Shown in pieces: positions 45,537 through 56,249 of a stretch of DNA of 64,000 bases. The stretch lies in contig NC_012871.2 of assembly GCF_000003195.3 (NCBI RefSeq), forward strand, positions 2,529,997-2,593,996. The letters are read 5' to 3'. Origin of the DNA: Sorghum bicolor. Taxonomy: Eukaryota; Streptophyta; Magnoliopsida; Poales; Poaceae. Under the pieces are notes generated by a model. The model made no database searches and was not told the origin of the DNA. It worked only from the letters and a program-made list of their open reading frames with translations. How positions within the stretch are numbered: position 1 is the first letter of the stretch; each line of letters begins with the position of its first letter. A program made the translations under genes and the position numbers.

Positions 45537-48500
45537 ATGGCGCTGTTACTGCTACGGTGCCTGCTCCTGGCGGCAACGGCAGCGCTGGCGCAAACGCAGC
45601 CGCTGGCGTCGCGGACGGACCTAGCGGCGCTCTACACCCTACGTGCCTCGCTGGGGCTACGCGCGCGGGACTGGCCGCTGAAGGCCGACCCCTGCGCGCG
45701 GTGGGCGGGCGTGGACTGCGCCAGCGGCCGCGTCGTGGGCGTCACGGTCGCGGGTCTCCGCCGCACGCGCCTGGGCACCGCGCAGGCCCCGGGGCTCGCG
45801 CTCGACGCGCTGCGCAACCTCACCGCGCTCGCCCGCTTCAACGCGTCCGGGTTCGCGCTGCCGGGGGAGATCCCGCCGTGGTTCGGGGCCGGCCTGCCCG
45901 CGCCGCTCGCCGTGCTCGACCTCACCTCCGCGGGAGTCAATGGCACGCTGCCGCCCGGTCTCGGCGCGTCGGGGAACCTCACCGCCGTGCACCTGGCCGG
46001 GAACAGCCTCGCGGGTTCCGTTCCGGCCGCGCTGCTCTCCGTCGCGGGACTCCGCGTGCTCGACCTCTCCCGGAACAATCTCACGGGACCGCTGCCCAAC
46101 GTCTCTGTCTTCATCTCTCGTGGCGCCGGCGACGCAGCCAACGCCTCCGTGTTTAACGTCTCCGGGAATTCTCTGTTCGGCGTCGCCGCCGATGCCATTG
46201 GGGCGCTCACGAGGAGGTTTCAGGTCGTCGACGTGTCCAGCAACTACTTGGATGGAGCTTGGAATGGGTCCGACACAGGAGTGCTTGCCACGACGAATTG
46301 CTTCTACGGTGTGCCGGGTCAGCGCAGCAGTGCGGATTGTGAGGAGTTTTACAGGAAGCAAGGCGTCAAGCTTGTTGATGCTCCAGCGCCCTCGCCTGTG
46401 CCTTTGCCACAGTCACCGCCTTCACCGGAGAAGAAGAAGCAGAGGATCTCCAAAAATGTACTCGTTGGAGTCCTTGTAGCCGCCGGAGCACTGTTGGCTC
46501 TGTTTTTTATTGCACTGCTGTTCTGTTTGTTCAAGAGAAGAAGCAGAGGAACAAGAGGAACGAGGGGAGTGGAGCCAAATGAGGAAGGGACGCGCTCTTC
46601 ACGGAGGAGGGATAGCAGTGTCAATCCGGTGATGTCATTGCCACCGGCAGTGTCTCCAGGTGCTGATGATGGACCCAAGAATGCACCTGCCGTTTCCAGT
46701 GAGTACACCTATGAGCAGCTGGTCCTTGCCACTGGCGGTTTTGGCGATGACAAACTCATCAAACACGGGCATTCGGGGGACATTTACCATGGTGTGTTGG
46801 AGAATGGCTCCCATGTCGTTGTTAAGAAGGTTGGTGCAAAGGGTGTCAACAAACATGCGAGTGAATTGGATTTCTACACGAGGTACTCCCACGAAAGGAT
46901 TGTTCCTTTACTCGCGCATTTGAGCAATGATGATGACGAGTTCCTGGCTTACAAGTATATGCCAAAGGGGGACTTGATCAATGCACTGCACAAGAAACCT
47001 GTGGACACTGCAGATGGCTTGCCCTCCCTGGATTGGATAACTAGACTGAAGATTGCAACTGGCGTGGCTGAGGCTATGTGCTTCCTTCATGATGAATGTA
47101 GCCCGCCATTAGTTCACAGGTATGCACTTCTATGTGAATGTGATCCAGGCTTCTCCTTGTTTCACTTGCTACTGTGATGATATGCTGTTGTTGCTTGGTG
47201 CACCTATCATTCAGAATTTAAGTCCTTGATGTCCTAGTTTTATTTAGTCTCGTCACTTAGATCATAGTTCAGAAAACCAGGAAGGACCACATGCCTTCCT
47301 TTTCAGCAACTTATGTTGGTGAATTAAGGTGTCAGTTACGTTGAAGACCACAGATGAGGTAATAATTATGTGAGAAGTATATAATATGATGAGATAACTC
47401 ATGATCTTTAGTATGATCTCCACGAACAGTCTTTTTTATGGATCACTTGCAAGGGTTTAGAGAATCTTAGGCCTATAGGTTTAATATGATCTCTCTCTGT
47501 ATACTGGCTACAGGAAAGACAAGTGTAAAATATGCAATTTGGTATGATTAACCATTTCCGTGTAATTCGTTTTGTTGGGAAAAGTACTTCAGTACTAGTT
47601 TGTATGTCTTGAAATCATTATGCATTCTTCTGGATCAGCATCAAGTTTCCTTTTTATTGAAGTCCACAGCAAGCATACCATGGCATTCAGTCTCTATCAC
47701 AGAACTGCATTTGCATTTGACAGTTTAACTTTGTGTTATGCGGATGTCATCAATCATTCAATGAATCTTTATTTAATGTACATTGACATAACTGGAGGTA
47801 GTCACTTTTTGTTCCTCCTACATGATCTGTTTGATTAATTGTTTGTACTTTTATCACTTTGATTTGACTCGGCTATCCTGTCAGTAGGCGATTTGAAATT
47901 TTCTTAGTTTACAATTACCTCCAATTTGACACATGGTGCTCATTTCCTGGATTTTACTTTATGTCAATGTGGACATTTGATTTATTATGTTCTCATGTCT
48001 TTATTGTTTTGTAGAGATATCCAATCAAGTAGTGTCCTTCTCGATGATAAATATGAAGTGCGACTTGGGAGTATGAGTGACATATGCATCCAGCAAAGTG
48101 GAGGAAGCCAGAATGTCTTCACTCGGATATTGAGATCGTCAAAGTAAGATTGCTACTTGTTCCATCTGTATTTTTTCCACATACTGCATCAAGAACAACA
48201 ATACTTAGTAAATATGTGATTTTGATGGTTTTCCAGTTTGTTTTGTATTTTGTCAATGTTTGGGCCTAGGTGGTGTTAAGTCAGGCACTAAATTATTATA
48301 CTACTAAAAATGCAAGGAAAGACAAGTGACACCTTTGTCAGCGAATCATGGAAAATTCTACGTATAATTTAGAAATAGTTCTCTTAACCTATCAGTATAG
48401 TATGCTTTTGCCTGATACTTGCTGTTTTACCAGTTCAGTAGTTAAATCTTACATCAGCATGTTTATACTTCAGATTGAATTCTGGAGGCATCTGAGCTGA

Positions 48501-49492
48501 GCATGCATTTATATCCCCAGTTAAGGACACATCTATATAGATTTAGTGATATTGTGGTGAATTTTAGTTTCTGCTGCTGTGGTTTCTTTGTGGTGGTTGG
48601 TACTCCTACTTGTTAGTTCACTGCCTTCTGATTTTATTGTCTTTATTAGTTGAGCAAACTCCAACCTTTCGTATGTCTGAAACCATTGTTTTGTTTTCCT
48701 CTGAAGTTGGTGACTGACGTTGGTATCTGACGCTTTCTTGTGGCAGGTCTCTCGACAAGCACACATCAGGTGCGTAAATCTTCCACATATGCTGCTGCAG
48801 TACCTTTAAGAATCCATGTTCATCTGAATAATAATAAAATGAGGGAACAATTTGTCCCCGGATAGAAGTTCTAAAATTTTTCTCCTTTATGACGTTGCCA
48901 AATGACAGGTCCACCGGCCACTTGTTCCTACGACGTGCTCTGCTTCGGCAAGGTGCTGCTGGAGCTGGTGACTGGCAACTTCGGCATCAGCGGATCAAAC
49001 GACGCGGCCTCAGAAGAATGGCTGTCGAACACGCTGAACCACATCAACAACGGCGACAGGGCGAGCATCGCGGGCATCATGGACCCGCTGCTGCTGGTGG
49101 ACGAGGACCACCTGGAGGAGGTATGGGCGGTGGCCATCATCGCCAAGACGTGCCTGAGCGCCAAGCCGTCGCGCCGCCCCACGGCGCGCTACGTGCTGCG
49201 CGCCCTGGAGAGCCCGCTGCGCGTGGTGCGCCAGGGCTCCTCCCGGTCGAGCTCGGCACGGCAGCAGCTGCGGAGCTCGTCGTCCCGGAGCTCGTGGCAG
49301 TCCGTGTTCCAGGGGAACAACCACCGGGTGCAGAGCCTGGACGCCGCCGCGGCGCTGGACCGGCGGCACTCGCTGCGGTCCCACGGTAGCGGAGGCGAGG
49401 CGTCGTTCTCGTTCAAGCGGACGGACGCGGCGCCGGAGCCGGAGCCGGAGCCGGCGGCGGCGGTGCTCGACGAGGACACCCTTGTTGTGTAG
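45537..49492 (+). CDS. LRR receptor-like pseudokinase (At2g16250-like)
   Basis: Four exons: 45537-47119, 48015-48143, 48747-48769 (only 23 nt) and 48909-49492, all with GT-AG borders. They join in frame to 772 residues. Order: signal peptide (1-18); LRR N-cap with CARWAGVDC; about six leucine-rich repeats (90-240); Pro-rich juxtamembrane part; membrane segment about 308-332; basic stop-transfer; kinase-like domain about 400-670; Ser/Arg-rich tail. The ATP lysine (VVVK, Lys430) and HRD Asp529 are kept. The following Lys and the magnesium-binding Asn are Gln531 and Ser534, and DFG is replaced by Ser-Met-Ser (547-549). The domain is therefore probably catalytically dead. The layout resembles Arabidopsis At2g16250; role unknown, presumably scaffolding or regulation at the plasma membrane. 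Confidence 0.92.
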
Positions 49493-49967
49493 TGTAGGAG
49501 GAGGACGTTCCCCGGTTCTTTATAGCCTCTTTTACAGGGCGGCATTCTTGATTCTTTTCTCACTCGTGATATCACGTCGTCATATGTGTGTATAATTTGT
49601 TCCTGTCTGATGCGTCCATCCGTGTTCCAACATGACAAAAAAGAAAATTGTGCATAAAGAGCATGTTTTGAATATTTTGAGCGAGTTTTGAACTTCATTT
49701 TCAGTATGTCTTCCTAGTTGATTTTTAAAACTGAAAAAACAAATACAGTTGGGCCGCAGAACGCGCACAGATGGCAGCTTGTGCTGGGAAAAAAAAGAAT
49801 AAATGCAGCTGGGTCTTGTAACTAGATGGAAGCCCAGTATAGCCCAAAGTTGGCTCACAACACAGGGGCCGCCCGGACGCAAGGGCTGCCTCCATGCTTC
49901 CGCCCTGACACGAGAGGTCCACGGCCCACGGGGAGAAGCGCGGAGCAGCGGCGGCGGCGGCGGAGGC
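49493..49967 (+). other. Gap between the pseudokinase and ribosomal protein L5 genes
   Basis: 475 bases hold the 3' UTR of the first gene and the promoter of the second, both on the plus strand. No clear AATAAA or TATA signal decides the boundary. CGGCGGCGGCGGCGGAGGC just before 49968 is likely 5' UTR. Confidence 0.45.
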
Positions 49968-52250
49968 ATGGCGGCGCGAAACCTTCTGCGGCGTGCGGCG
50001 TACGCGGCGGCGTGCGGTCACCGCTTCCCCGTCCCTGTTCCCTCAGGCGCTCTTGCTGGTTCTGGAAGCCGGAGCATCGGCGCCGCCGCTCAGGTCTGTC
50101 CATTCCCCACCTCCTGCAAACCCCTACTTCTCCCGGCTTCCTGTGCTAAAGCGAATCAAGCAAGCTCTGCCAGCCTTCTCCGCTGCCGTCTTCTCCACCG
50201 TCGCTCTCCTCTCCACCGGGTTCCCATCTCCTCCATTCACCGCCCCAGAACCCCTCACGCCAGCGCTGCTGCGGCGGGGGTCTCCGCGGCATCGGTACTC
50301 CCGATCCGCTTCGATCGATCCCCACCTTCCTTGTTCCCAAAAAATTCCGCCTTTTTCCTTTGTTGATCCTGGAATCGGTGTTTTCGCCGTTGGTTCACTC
50401 GGATTTTGGGATCGGAAATGGCTTGTAATTTGTAGTGATACAGTGGAATGGTTTAAAATTAATTTGTTTTGTAGTGATGCAATGTATGGTTAGTTCCGAG
50501 AATATTTCAGTCAATTTTGTTTGTTCATGGGATGTGCCTACCTAGGCTACTCTGATGCAACAAATGGAATTCATTATTTTTTGCTACAAATTAGAAGCTC
50601 AGATGATGAGATGAACATTGTTAACAACTGGACATGAACGGGAGGCCGTGTACAAGTATTTATCAGTGCTGTTTTGTTAGGTTTCTCATTTGTTTGTCGG
50701 CATGATTTTTTTTAATGTAGTATGCTAATTGAATGTGTGTGAAGGGGAAGTTAAATTTAGTTATTTCAAACTGAAGAATTCGATTTTGCTATGTTGATCT
50801 GAGCTTGACCACCAGGTTGCATTGCATTTTCACTGTTGCAACTAGCAGAGAGGCATGGGTCTTCTGCTCTTAGTTGAGCACTTCCTCAAGGTTGAAGTGT
50901 GATGTTGGGATTTTAAAATTCGCTGCCAGTCCAAGCGCATTGTTTTATTTAGCCATCTCATTATCTACCATGATTACATATTGTTTTGTGCACACACACA
51001 CTTGCCGCATTGGTTCATCCTTATTTATGGAAAATGCAGTATCACCATATGTATAGATGAGACATAGAGCAGGCTGCTAGAGAATTAATGCTTGATCTTT
51101 TCGTGCATCTCTATAAAACAAGTTTACTATACACATGATTACAGATTTCTTAAAGCCTTAGATGAATCAAATCAGACAGCCTATTTCTCTCGGTTAGCCC
51201 AAACTTAGTTTGCGTTGCTGGTTGAATGAGGAAAAACAAATGACCTCACAAATACACCAATTTAGAATAGTCTTCTTGCATTGCATTGCAAATATCACTA
51301 ATTGAACAATGCTAAAACAACCTCTTTTACTGCACACTGTTATTAACTGCATGAGCCCCCTCAGGAGGAGCATCCAATGATCTAGCCGACCAAAAACACA
51401 TTAAGATTGACATGTATTCTTTCTCCAAACAGCTCAGATTGGACAAATATGCAATTTCCTATTTCCTTTTGGTTCTAGCACCCTACATATGATTCAATTT
51501 TTTTCGTTGAAGTTTTTGGCACATATAAGGTGGAAATGATTTCTCTGAACTAATTACAGAGTTTACACGCAGGGTCTTCGTCATTATGCTGCCCCGTCCA
51601 GTGTGGAGGATGCAGTGGAAAACTTGGAAATGCATGCACCCAAGGCAAACCGTCGGTCAAATATCCCAAAGAAAAATGGAACAGCCATGATGCTTCCACT
51701 CCATTTCCATTACGAAGATGTACTACGTCAGGATCTGTTGCTCAAACAGAATCATGCCAATATCATGCAAGTTCCAGGGTTGTTTGAGATCAAACTAGCA
51801 CCAAAAGCAGGCTCCGATCTCAAGATCCCAATTGGAAAAATGGCTATGGAGGTTTTGAGTGGTCAGAGATTCAAAGAGGCACAAAGTGACCCTTTTGCGA
51901 AAGCAAGAAAGTCTTCTCGAACCAATCCATTTATCGGGGCTGACAAGGACAGTAGCACCGCCTTTGCGCAACCGACTGTTCTCCGAGGACATGCAATGTA
52001 CAACTTTTTGGTGAGGATGCTGACAGTGATGTCCATGTTAGACTCGCGGGCCGAAATTCGGGAAAACACTATAAAGTTCTTCATGGAAACAGAGTTCTGC
52101 GAGTTCTCTCCGGAATTGGAAGACCATTTCGAGATCTTTGAGCACATCCGAGGTTTCAATGTGACTATCGTTACTTCAGCCGATACAAAGGATGAGACCT
52201 CACTACTTTGGAGTGGCTTCACGCTTAATGATGAGGGAGAGACTAAGTAA
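49968..52250 (+). CDS. rpl5: Mitochondrial ribosomal protein L5 (uL5m), nuclear-encoded
   Basis: Two exons, 49968-50093 and 51573-52250, give 267 residues. Donor GCTCAG|GTCTG; acceptor ACACGCAG|GGTC, chosen because it keeps frame (the alternative TTACAG at 51559 does not). Exon 1 encodes a 42-residue arginine- and alanine-rich presequence without acidic residues ([17 protein letters not shown]...), typical for mitochondrial import. Exon 2 starts [10 protein letters not shown] and carries the L5 domain from about residue 80: [83 protein letters not shown]. This is the plant mitochondrial type. Transfer of rpl5 from mitochondrion to nucleus in grasses is established. Part of the mitochondrial large subunit; binds 5S rRNA in the family. 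Confidence 0.93.
50094..51572 (+). other. Large intron separating presequence and L5 domain
   Basis: 1479-base GT-AG intron in phase 0. It separates the import signal from the ribosomal domain, consistent with acquisition of a presequence exon after gene transfer. No internal gene is recognised. Confidence 0.85.
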
Positions 52251-52808
52251 GGTAGCACTGCCGATCTTTGTTTCTGCTTAATCTCCCTGATATTGTACTT
52301 GCTGCCCTGCTTGAACTGAACCTTCAGTTGACTGTTTGGCAGGGGCTGAAGGCTGTTGATGCTGTCAAAATGATTTTGGAGTTCGGTGGTTCATGCTCAA
52401 GGAGTGCAATGCAGCATCCTTCTGTTTTGTAGACTGAATGAGATTACATGACTTTTTCATAGCGATGTGTGGAGCTCGTGTTTGATAACTACATCTAGCA
52501 CTATATATGAACACAATAATCTAGGCTCTAATAAGCATCGTTTTGCTTATTTCTGTGGTTCCTGCTGTAGTAATATGGAATGCCCGTTCTGCCGACAAAA
52601 ACCATTGCAAAATAGGGCAACGAAACGGAGCTCCTCATCTTTACTCGTCCTGTGAACTTGATCTATTGATCTCTGGCTCCTGTACTCGGAAAGGTTGCCT
52701 TCTCGAAGACATTGTAAGAGGGCATATATGCCTGTGTTGTGTGTGATCCTGATCATTTTTCTCTTTGATGTCACATTGAATCGTTGTTCCAACATGTAGA
52801 AATTATTG

Positions 52809-52814
52809 AATAAA
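52809..52814 (+). terminator. Polyadenylation signal AATAAA, probably of rpl5
   Basis: AATAAA lies 559 bases after the L5 stop codon and before the end of the convergent BTB gene. Assignment is by position. Confidence 0.45.
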
Positions 52815-52968
52815 TGCTTGTAAAACCTCTTTTTTTTTTACTGTTTTCAGGTCAATTGAAAACCCATTTTTTCGTAAGTGTTTTGTCTGTTACACAGATT
52901 AGAGATTGTGGCCCAAAACTATCGGGTACCTTTGCAAGAGGGAGGAAGAATGTCGTGCATCTATAAGC

Positions 52969-52974
52969 TTTATT
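52969..52974 (-). terminator. Polyadenylation signal of the BTB gene (minus strand)
   Basis: TTTATT on the plus strand, AATAAA on the minus strand, 40 bases beyond the BTB stop codon at 53014. Assignment is by position. Confidence 0.5.
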
Positions 52975-53013
52975 ATTAAGAATTTGAATCACCACATCAT
53001 CTATCTTTAATCT

Positions 53014-53958
53014 TTATTTTTGTTCAAAAAAACCCCACATTCTCAAGGGCAAGATGCAGGCCAAGATGAAGCCCAAAGCTAGGAACAAGAAAAATAATGC
53101 ATCTGCGCTGTCCATCAGAGGACGGCGGCGGCTCGTCGTCGCCGCCGCCTTCTCCTTGGCCTCCAAGATCTCGACGAGTTCCTTCACAAGAGAGGGGCAG
53201 CTCCTCGCCAGATGCTCGACGTCGTCGGTCGCCGCCATTACCGCCCTCGCGTTCTCCCCGGACGCGATGAACTCGAGGCACCTGTTCTTGAGCTCCCAGC
53301 ACTGGTGGCGCTCCGCCAGCGCCAGCATCGGCAGCACCGTGTCCACGCCGACGACGTTGTTGCGCCTGCAAAGCTGAGTCTCGGCGAGCGACTTGAGGCC
53401 CCGGAGGCCGTACCGGTCCGCGGCCCTGAGCAGGTCCTGGACCAGCACGGCCGCGGCGGCCGCCGCCTCTTCCTCCCGCCGTGCGCCGCCGCGGCCGGCG
53501 CCTCTGGTCACGGGCACCAGCACCGCCGGCGGCGGGAGCGAGTCGGTGTACACGTAGTGCAGCAGGGCCTCGAACGTGTCCGGGTGCATGTCCCAGATGC
53601 GCACGTAGCCCGTCGCCTCCTCCTTGGCCGCGCCGAAGAACTGCTCCCGGAACACCGGCGACCGGGCGGCGAGCACCAGCTTGTGCGCGGTGAACACCTT
53701 ACCGCCCACCTCGAACTCCACGTCCGCGCCGACGGCGCCGTCCGTCGTCGTCGTCGTCGTCGTCTCCAGGAGGCGGGCAAGGGCCGCGGGCAGGTCGGAC
53801 ATGGACCGCAGCCACGGCAGTGCCCTTAAGACCGGCGGTGCCGGTGGAGGCGACCTGCTGCCGCCGCCGCTAATTTGTCGCGGCGGCGCTGGCCTCCGGC
53901 GGACTGGTGGCTTCGTCGCTGACGTCGGGGCGGGGGGTTTCGTTGTCGACACCGGCAT
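53014..53958 (-). CDS. BTB/POZ protein with C-terminal membrane segment (BPM-type BTB without MATH)
   Basis: A single exon of 314 residues. Residues 1-50 are Pro/Arg/Ser-rich; 53-66 (MSDLPAALARLLET) is the linker seen before BTB in MATH-BTB proteins. The BTB/POZ core is about 79-195, with DVEFEVGGKVFTAHKLVLAARSPVFREQFF and VRIWDMHPDTFEALLHYVYTDSL, interrupted by an Ala/Glu/Arg-rich insert (150-172). Then come ADRYGLRGLKSLAETQLC and the BACK-like helices MLALAERHQCWELKNRCLEF to about 270. Residues 287-305 are a strongly hydrophobic helix, followed by a short basic/aromatic tail. BTB proteins of this class recruit targets to CUL3 ubiquitin ligases. Lack of MATH and the membrane anchor are unusual. 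Convergent with rpl5. A wrecked paralogue lies at 57661-58490. Confidence 0.88.
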   Translation of the reverse strand: MPVSTTKPPAPTSATKPPVRRRPAPPRQISGGGSRSPPPAPPVLRALPWLRSMSDLPAALARLLETTTTTTTDGAVGADVEFEVGGKVFTAHKLVLAARSPVFREQFFGAAKEEATGYVRIWDMHPDTFEALLHYVYTDSLPPPAVLVPVTRGAGRGGARREEEAAAAAAVLVQDLLRAADRYGLRGLKSLAETQLCRRNNVVGVDTVLPMLALAERHQCWELKNRCLEFIASGENARAVMAATDDVEHLARSCPSLVKELVEILEAKEKAAATTSRRRPLMDSADALFFLFLALGFILACILPLRMWGFFEQK

Positions 53959-54475
53959 GGCAAAACGCGCGCGGCCACCGATGCGATGGAGATGGCAATT
54001 TTTTTTCTTCTTTTATTGGAGAAGAGGTGGCTGGAGGATTTGTTTCCGCTCGAATCAAGCGTGATCTGTTTCAGACGTAGTATCAGGAGGAGGAGTACGA
54101 CCGTACGAGAGGGCAGATTTGTAAATTTTTAACAGGACTTGAAACAGATTTATTGTTTACCATATATTCTAGGGGAACCGTGTTTTTCTGATATATTTCC
54201 TCCCGTGATTTATGTTCCTCAATTTTTACTGTGAATCTGGACGCGCTTATTATATCCAGGCGCCGGCAAAATATTTGGTCTGCCTCTGCCCTGCGACTGC
54301 GATAGATCGAACGGCCATGTCGCGGCCGCCCAGTCGTTGCTAGTTGTTAGTTAGGGTAGTTAAGAGCAAGTAGCGGTCTGAGTGTTGATAGTTATCTAGT
54401 TATTGTAGCAAAGTTAATAAAAAAAAAGAGTGGCTCATCCTACTCTTAACTGGGCTTGTACGACGCAACTAATTG
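53959..54475. other. Upstream region of the BTB gene
   Basis: Presumed promoter for the minus-strand BTB gene, with no convincing TATA box. No other feature recognised. Confidence 0.4.
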
Positions 54476-55112
54476 GCGAACGAACCGTCAAACTAAATCA
54501 AGCGAACGATTTTTCAATCAATTAAACTTTCTATTTTAGAAAAAAATCTCACTTCTTTCCTTTTTAGAAAATACTCATCCCGTGCATCCATCCGCATTGC
54601 CTCTCTCGCTTCGTTCTCTTTCTCTAGCTATGATGTCAGCACTAACATAACCCACAAAAGCAAAATATTTTTTAAAAATGCTATAACTTAAAAACAGTGT
54701 GTCCATTTTTAATTTTGTCTGCACCAGTGTGTTCTACACGATGCGACGAATAAAACTAGACCCACTTAGATATGTTTCAAAGAATTTTGTTCTACAAATA
54801 ACTTATATATACTAAGTTATATATAATTTAGAACATATAACTTAGAACACACCATTTACATGTAATAGCTTATGAGTACCAAATAATTAGATATAACTTA
54901 GAATATATGTAAGTGGGATCCTTTTTTGTTTGTCTCGTCGCGAGGAATACAATGGTGCAGATGGGGTGAAAGTTGGATAAACCATTTGGAAGTTATAGCA
55001 ATTTAAAATGAATGATTTGCATTTTTTAATAATGTCAGTGCGACGTCAGCGGAGTGGAAGATGCCGACGGGATCGTTCGCTGGATTAGTTTCTAATGAAC
55101 GTTTACTAGAAT
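54476..55112. mobile_element. Inverted-repeat element, copy B of the 34.7-kb family
   Basis: Left GGCGAACGAACCGTCAAACT then AATCAAGCGAACGATT; right GGGATCGTTCGCTGGATTAG then TTCTAATGAACG. These are inverted over about 40 bases. Internal GATGTCAGCAC...AAGCAAAATATTTTTTAAAAATGCTA resembles the element at 34706-35456. No transposase. Confidence 0.6.
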
Positions 55113-55118
55113 GGAACT

Positions 55119-55665
55119 GGGCTTGTATAGTTCACTCTAAAAACCAAGAACTTTACAAGATTCCCTGTCGAATCATAGAGCATCTCCATGAGATTAGCCA
55201 AAAACATTAGCCAAATTTACTGATTTAGCTACTCTTTAAAATAGATTTGACAAAAAAAATATTAGAGTACTCCAACAGACTCTGTGAAGGATGGCTAGTG
55301 AGGTTGGCTATCCAAAAGTAGAGAGCGAATACTGTAGGATGGAGAGCTACTAAATTTGAAGAGTCATTTACAGAGTCTGTTAGAAATATTTTTCCTTCAA
55401 CAATAGCTAAATTTACCTTTAGAAAATGATTTAGCTAATCTCTTGGAGATGCTCTTACTGCACATGCATGGAGCATTAAATATAGATGAAAACAAAAACT
55501 AATTGTACAGTTTGTCTATAAATCACGAGATAAATCTTTTAAGTCTAGTTACTCAATGATTGGACAATGTTTGTCAAATAAAAATCAAAATGCTATTCCT
55601 TTCCAAAAAAAAATCAAAGTGCTACAATGTCAAAATCTCAATTTTTTTTGAATCTAAATAAGGCC
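55119..55665 (+). mobile_element. MITE, GGCCTTGTTTAG family, copy 13, split by another element
   Basis: The left part GGGCTTGTATAGTTCACTC...TTCCCTGTCGAATC stops at about 55176. The right part resumes CTGCACATGCATGGAGCATT at about 55458 and ends AAATAAGGCC at 55665. The break falls inside the conserved CACATCGAATC..GCACATGCATG core, where the AGAGCATCTCC element is inserted. Confidence 0.82.
55177..55455. mobile_element. Nested MITE with AGAGCATCTCC ends
   Basis: AGAGCATCTCCATGAGATTAGC at left and GCTAATCTCTTGGAGATGCTCT at right are inverted repeats (one mismatch over 22). About 279 bases, inserted into the MITE at 55119-55665. The direct flanks do not give a clean duplication. Confidence 0.8.
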
Positions 55666-55668
55666 TCA

Positions 55669-55800
55669 GTTAGAGTATCTCCAAGAGATTATCTAAACTA
55701 ATTATCTAAATTTAGACATTTAGCTATTTTGTATAACGAGTTTTACTTGAAAAAACTAGACTACTACAGCAGATTATCTAAATTAAGACTCTCTATATTT
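55669..55800 (+). mobile_element. Left part of a second AGAGTATCTCC element
   Basis: TTAGAGTATCTCCAAGAGATTATCTAAACTAATTATC resembles the left end of the element at 55177. A possible right part is at 57425-57525, after an inserted MITE and a LINE fragment. That linkage is inference. Confidence 0.45.
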
Positions 55801-55850
55801 AAAGTCCTGCCACGTCACATCTCCCCCTTGATCTCCCGTCTTTTTTTTTT

Positions 55851-56092
55851 GGCCTTGTTTAGTTCCAAAAAATTTTGCAAAATTTTTCAGATTCTTCGTC
55901 ACATCGAATTTTTAGACGTATGTATAGAGTATTAAATATAGATGAAAATAAAAACTAATTGCACAGTTTGGTCGAAATTGACGAGACGAATCTTTTAAGC
56001 CTAGCTAGTCTATAATTGGACAATATTTGTCAAATACAAACGAAAATGGTACTATTGCTATTTTGTAAATTTTTTTGAAAGTAAACAAGGCC
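55851..56092 (+). mobile_element. MITE, GGCCTTGTTTAG family, copy 14
   Basis: 242 bases, ends GGCCTTGTTTAGTTCC and AAGTAAACAAGGCC, flanked by TTT (55848-55850 and 56093-56095). The TTT flank is not decisive because it sits in a T-run. Confidence 0.88.
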
Positions 56093-56249
56093 TTTATCGC
56101 AGTGACTACGTCATCTAAAGCCCGATCTGCTAGCCAGCCAGAACACTCGGGCAAGGGCCCCGCACGGCGGCAACGCGCAGGCAACAGGCTGGTCGTGGCG
56201 GCGGATGGCCATAGCAACATCGCTGTTGGCTAGGCATCACACGGCAACC

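Noticed and set aside
45356..46361. Overlapping long frames on both strands over the pseudokinase first exon
   Set aside because: Explained by GC richness; only the 45537 frame has a signal peptide, LRRs and a membrane segment.
51559..51560. Alternative acceptor TTACAG for rpl5 exon 2
   Set aside because: It puts the L5 domain out of frame with the presequence; the acceptor at 51572 keeps frame.
55848..55850. TTT taken as firm target duplication of MITE copy 14
   Set aside because: The left flank is a ten-base T-run, so the match could be chance; I count it only as consistent.
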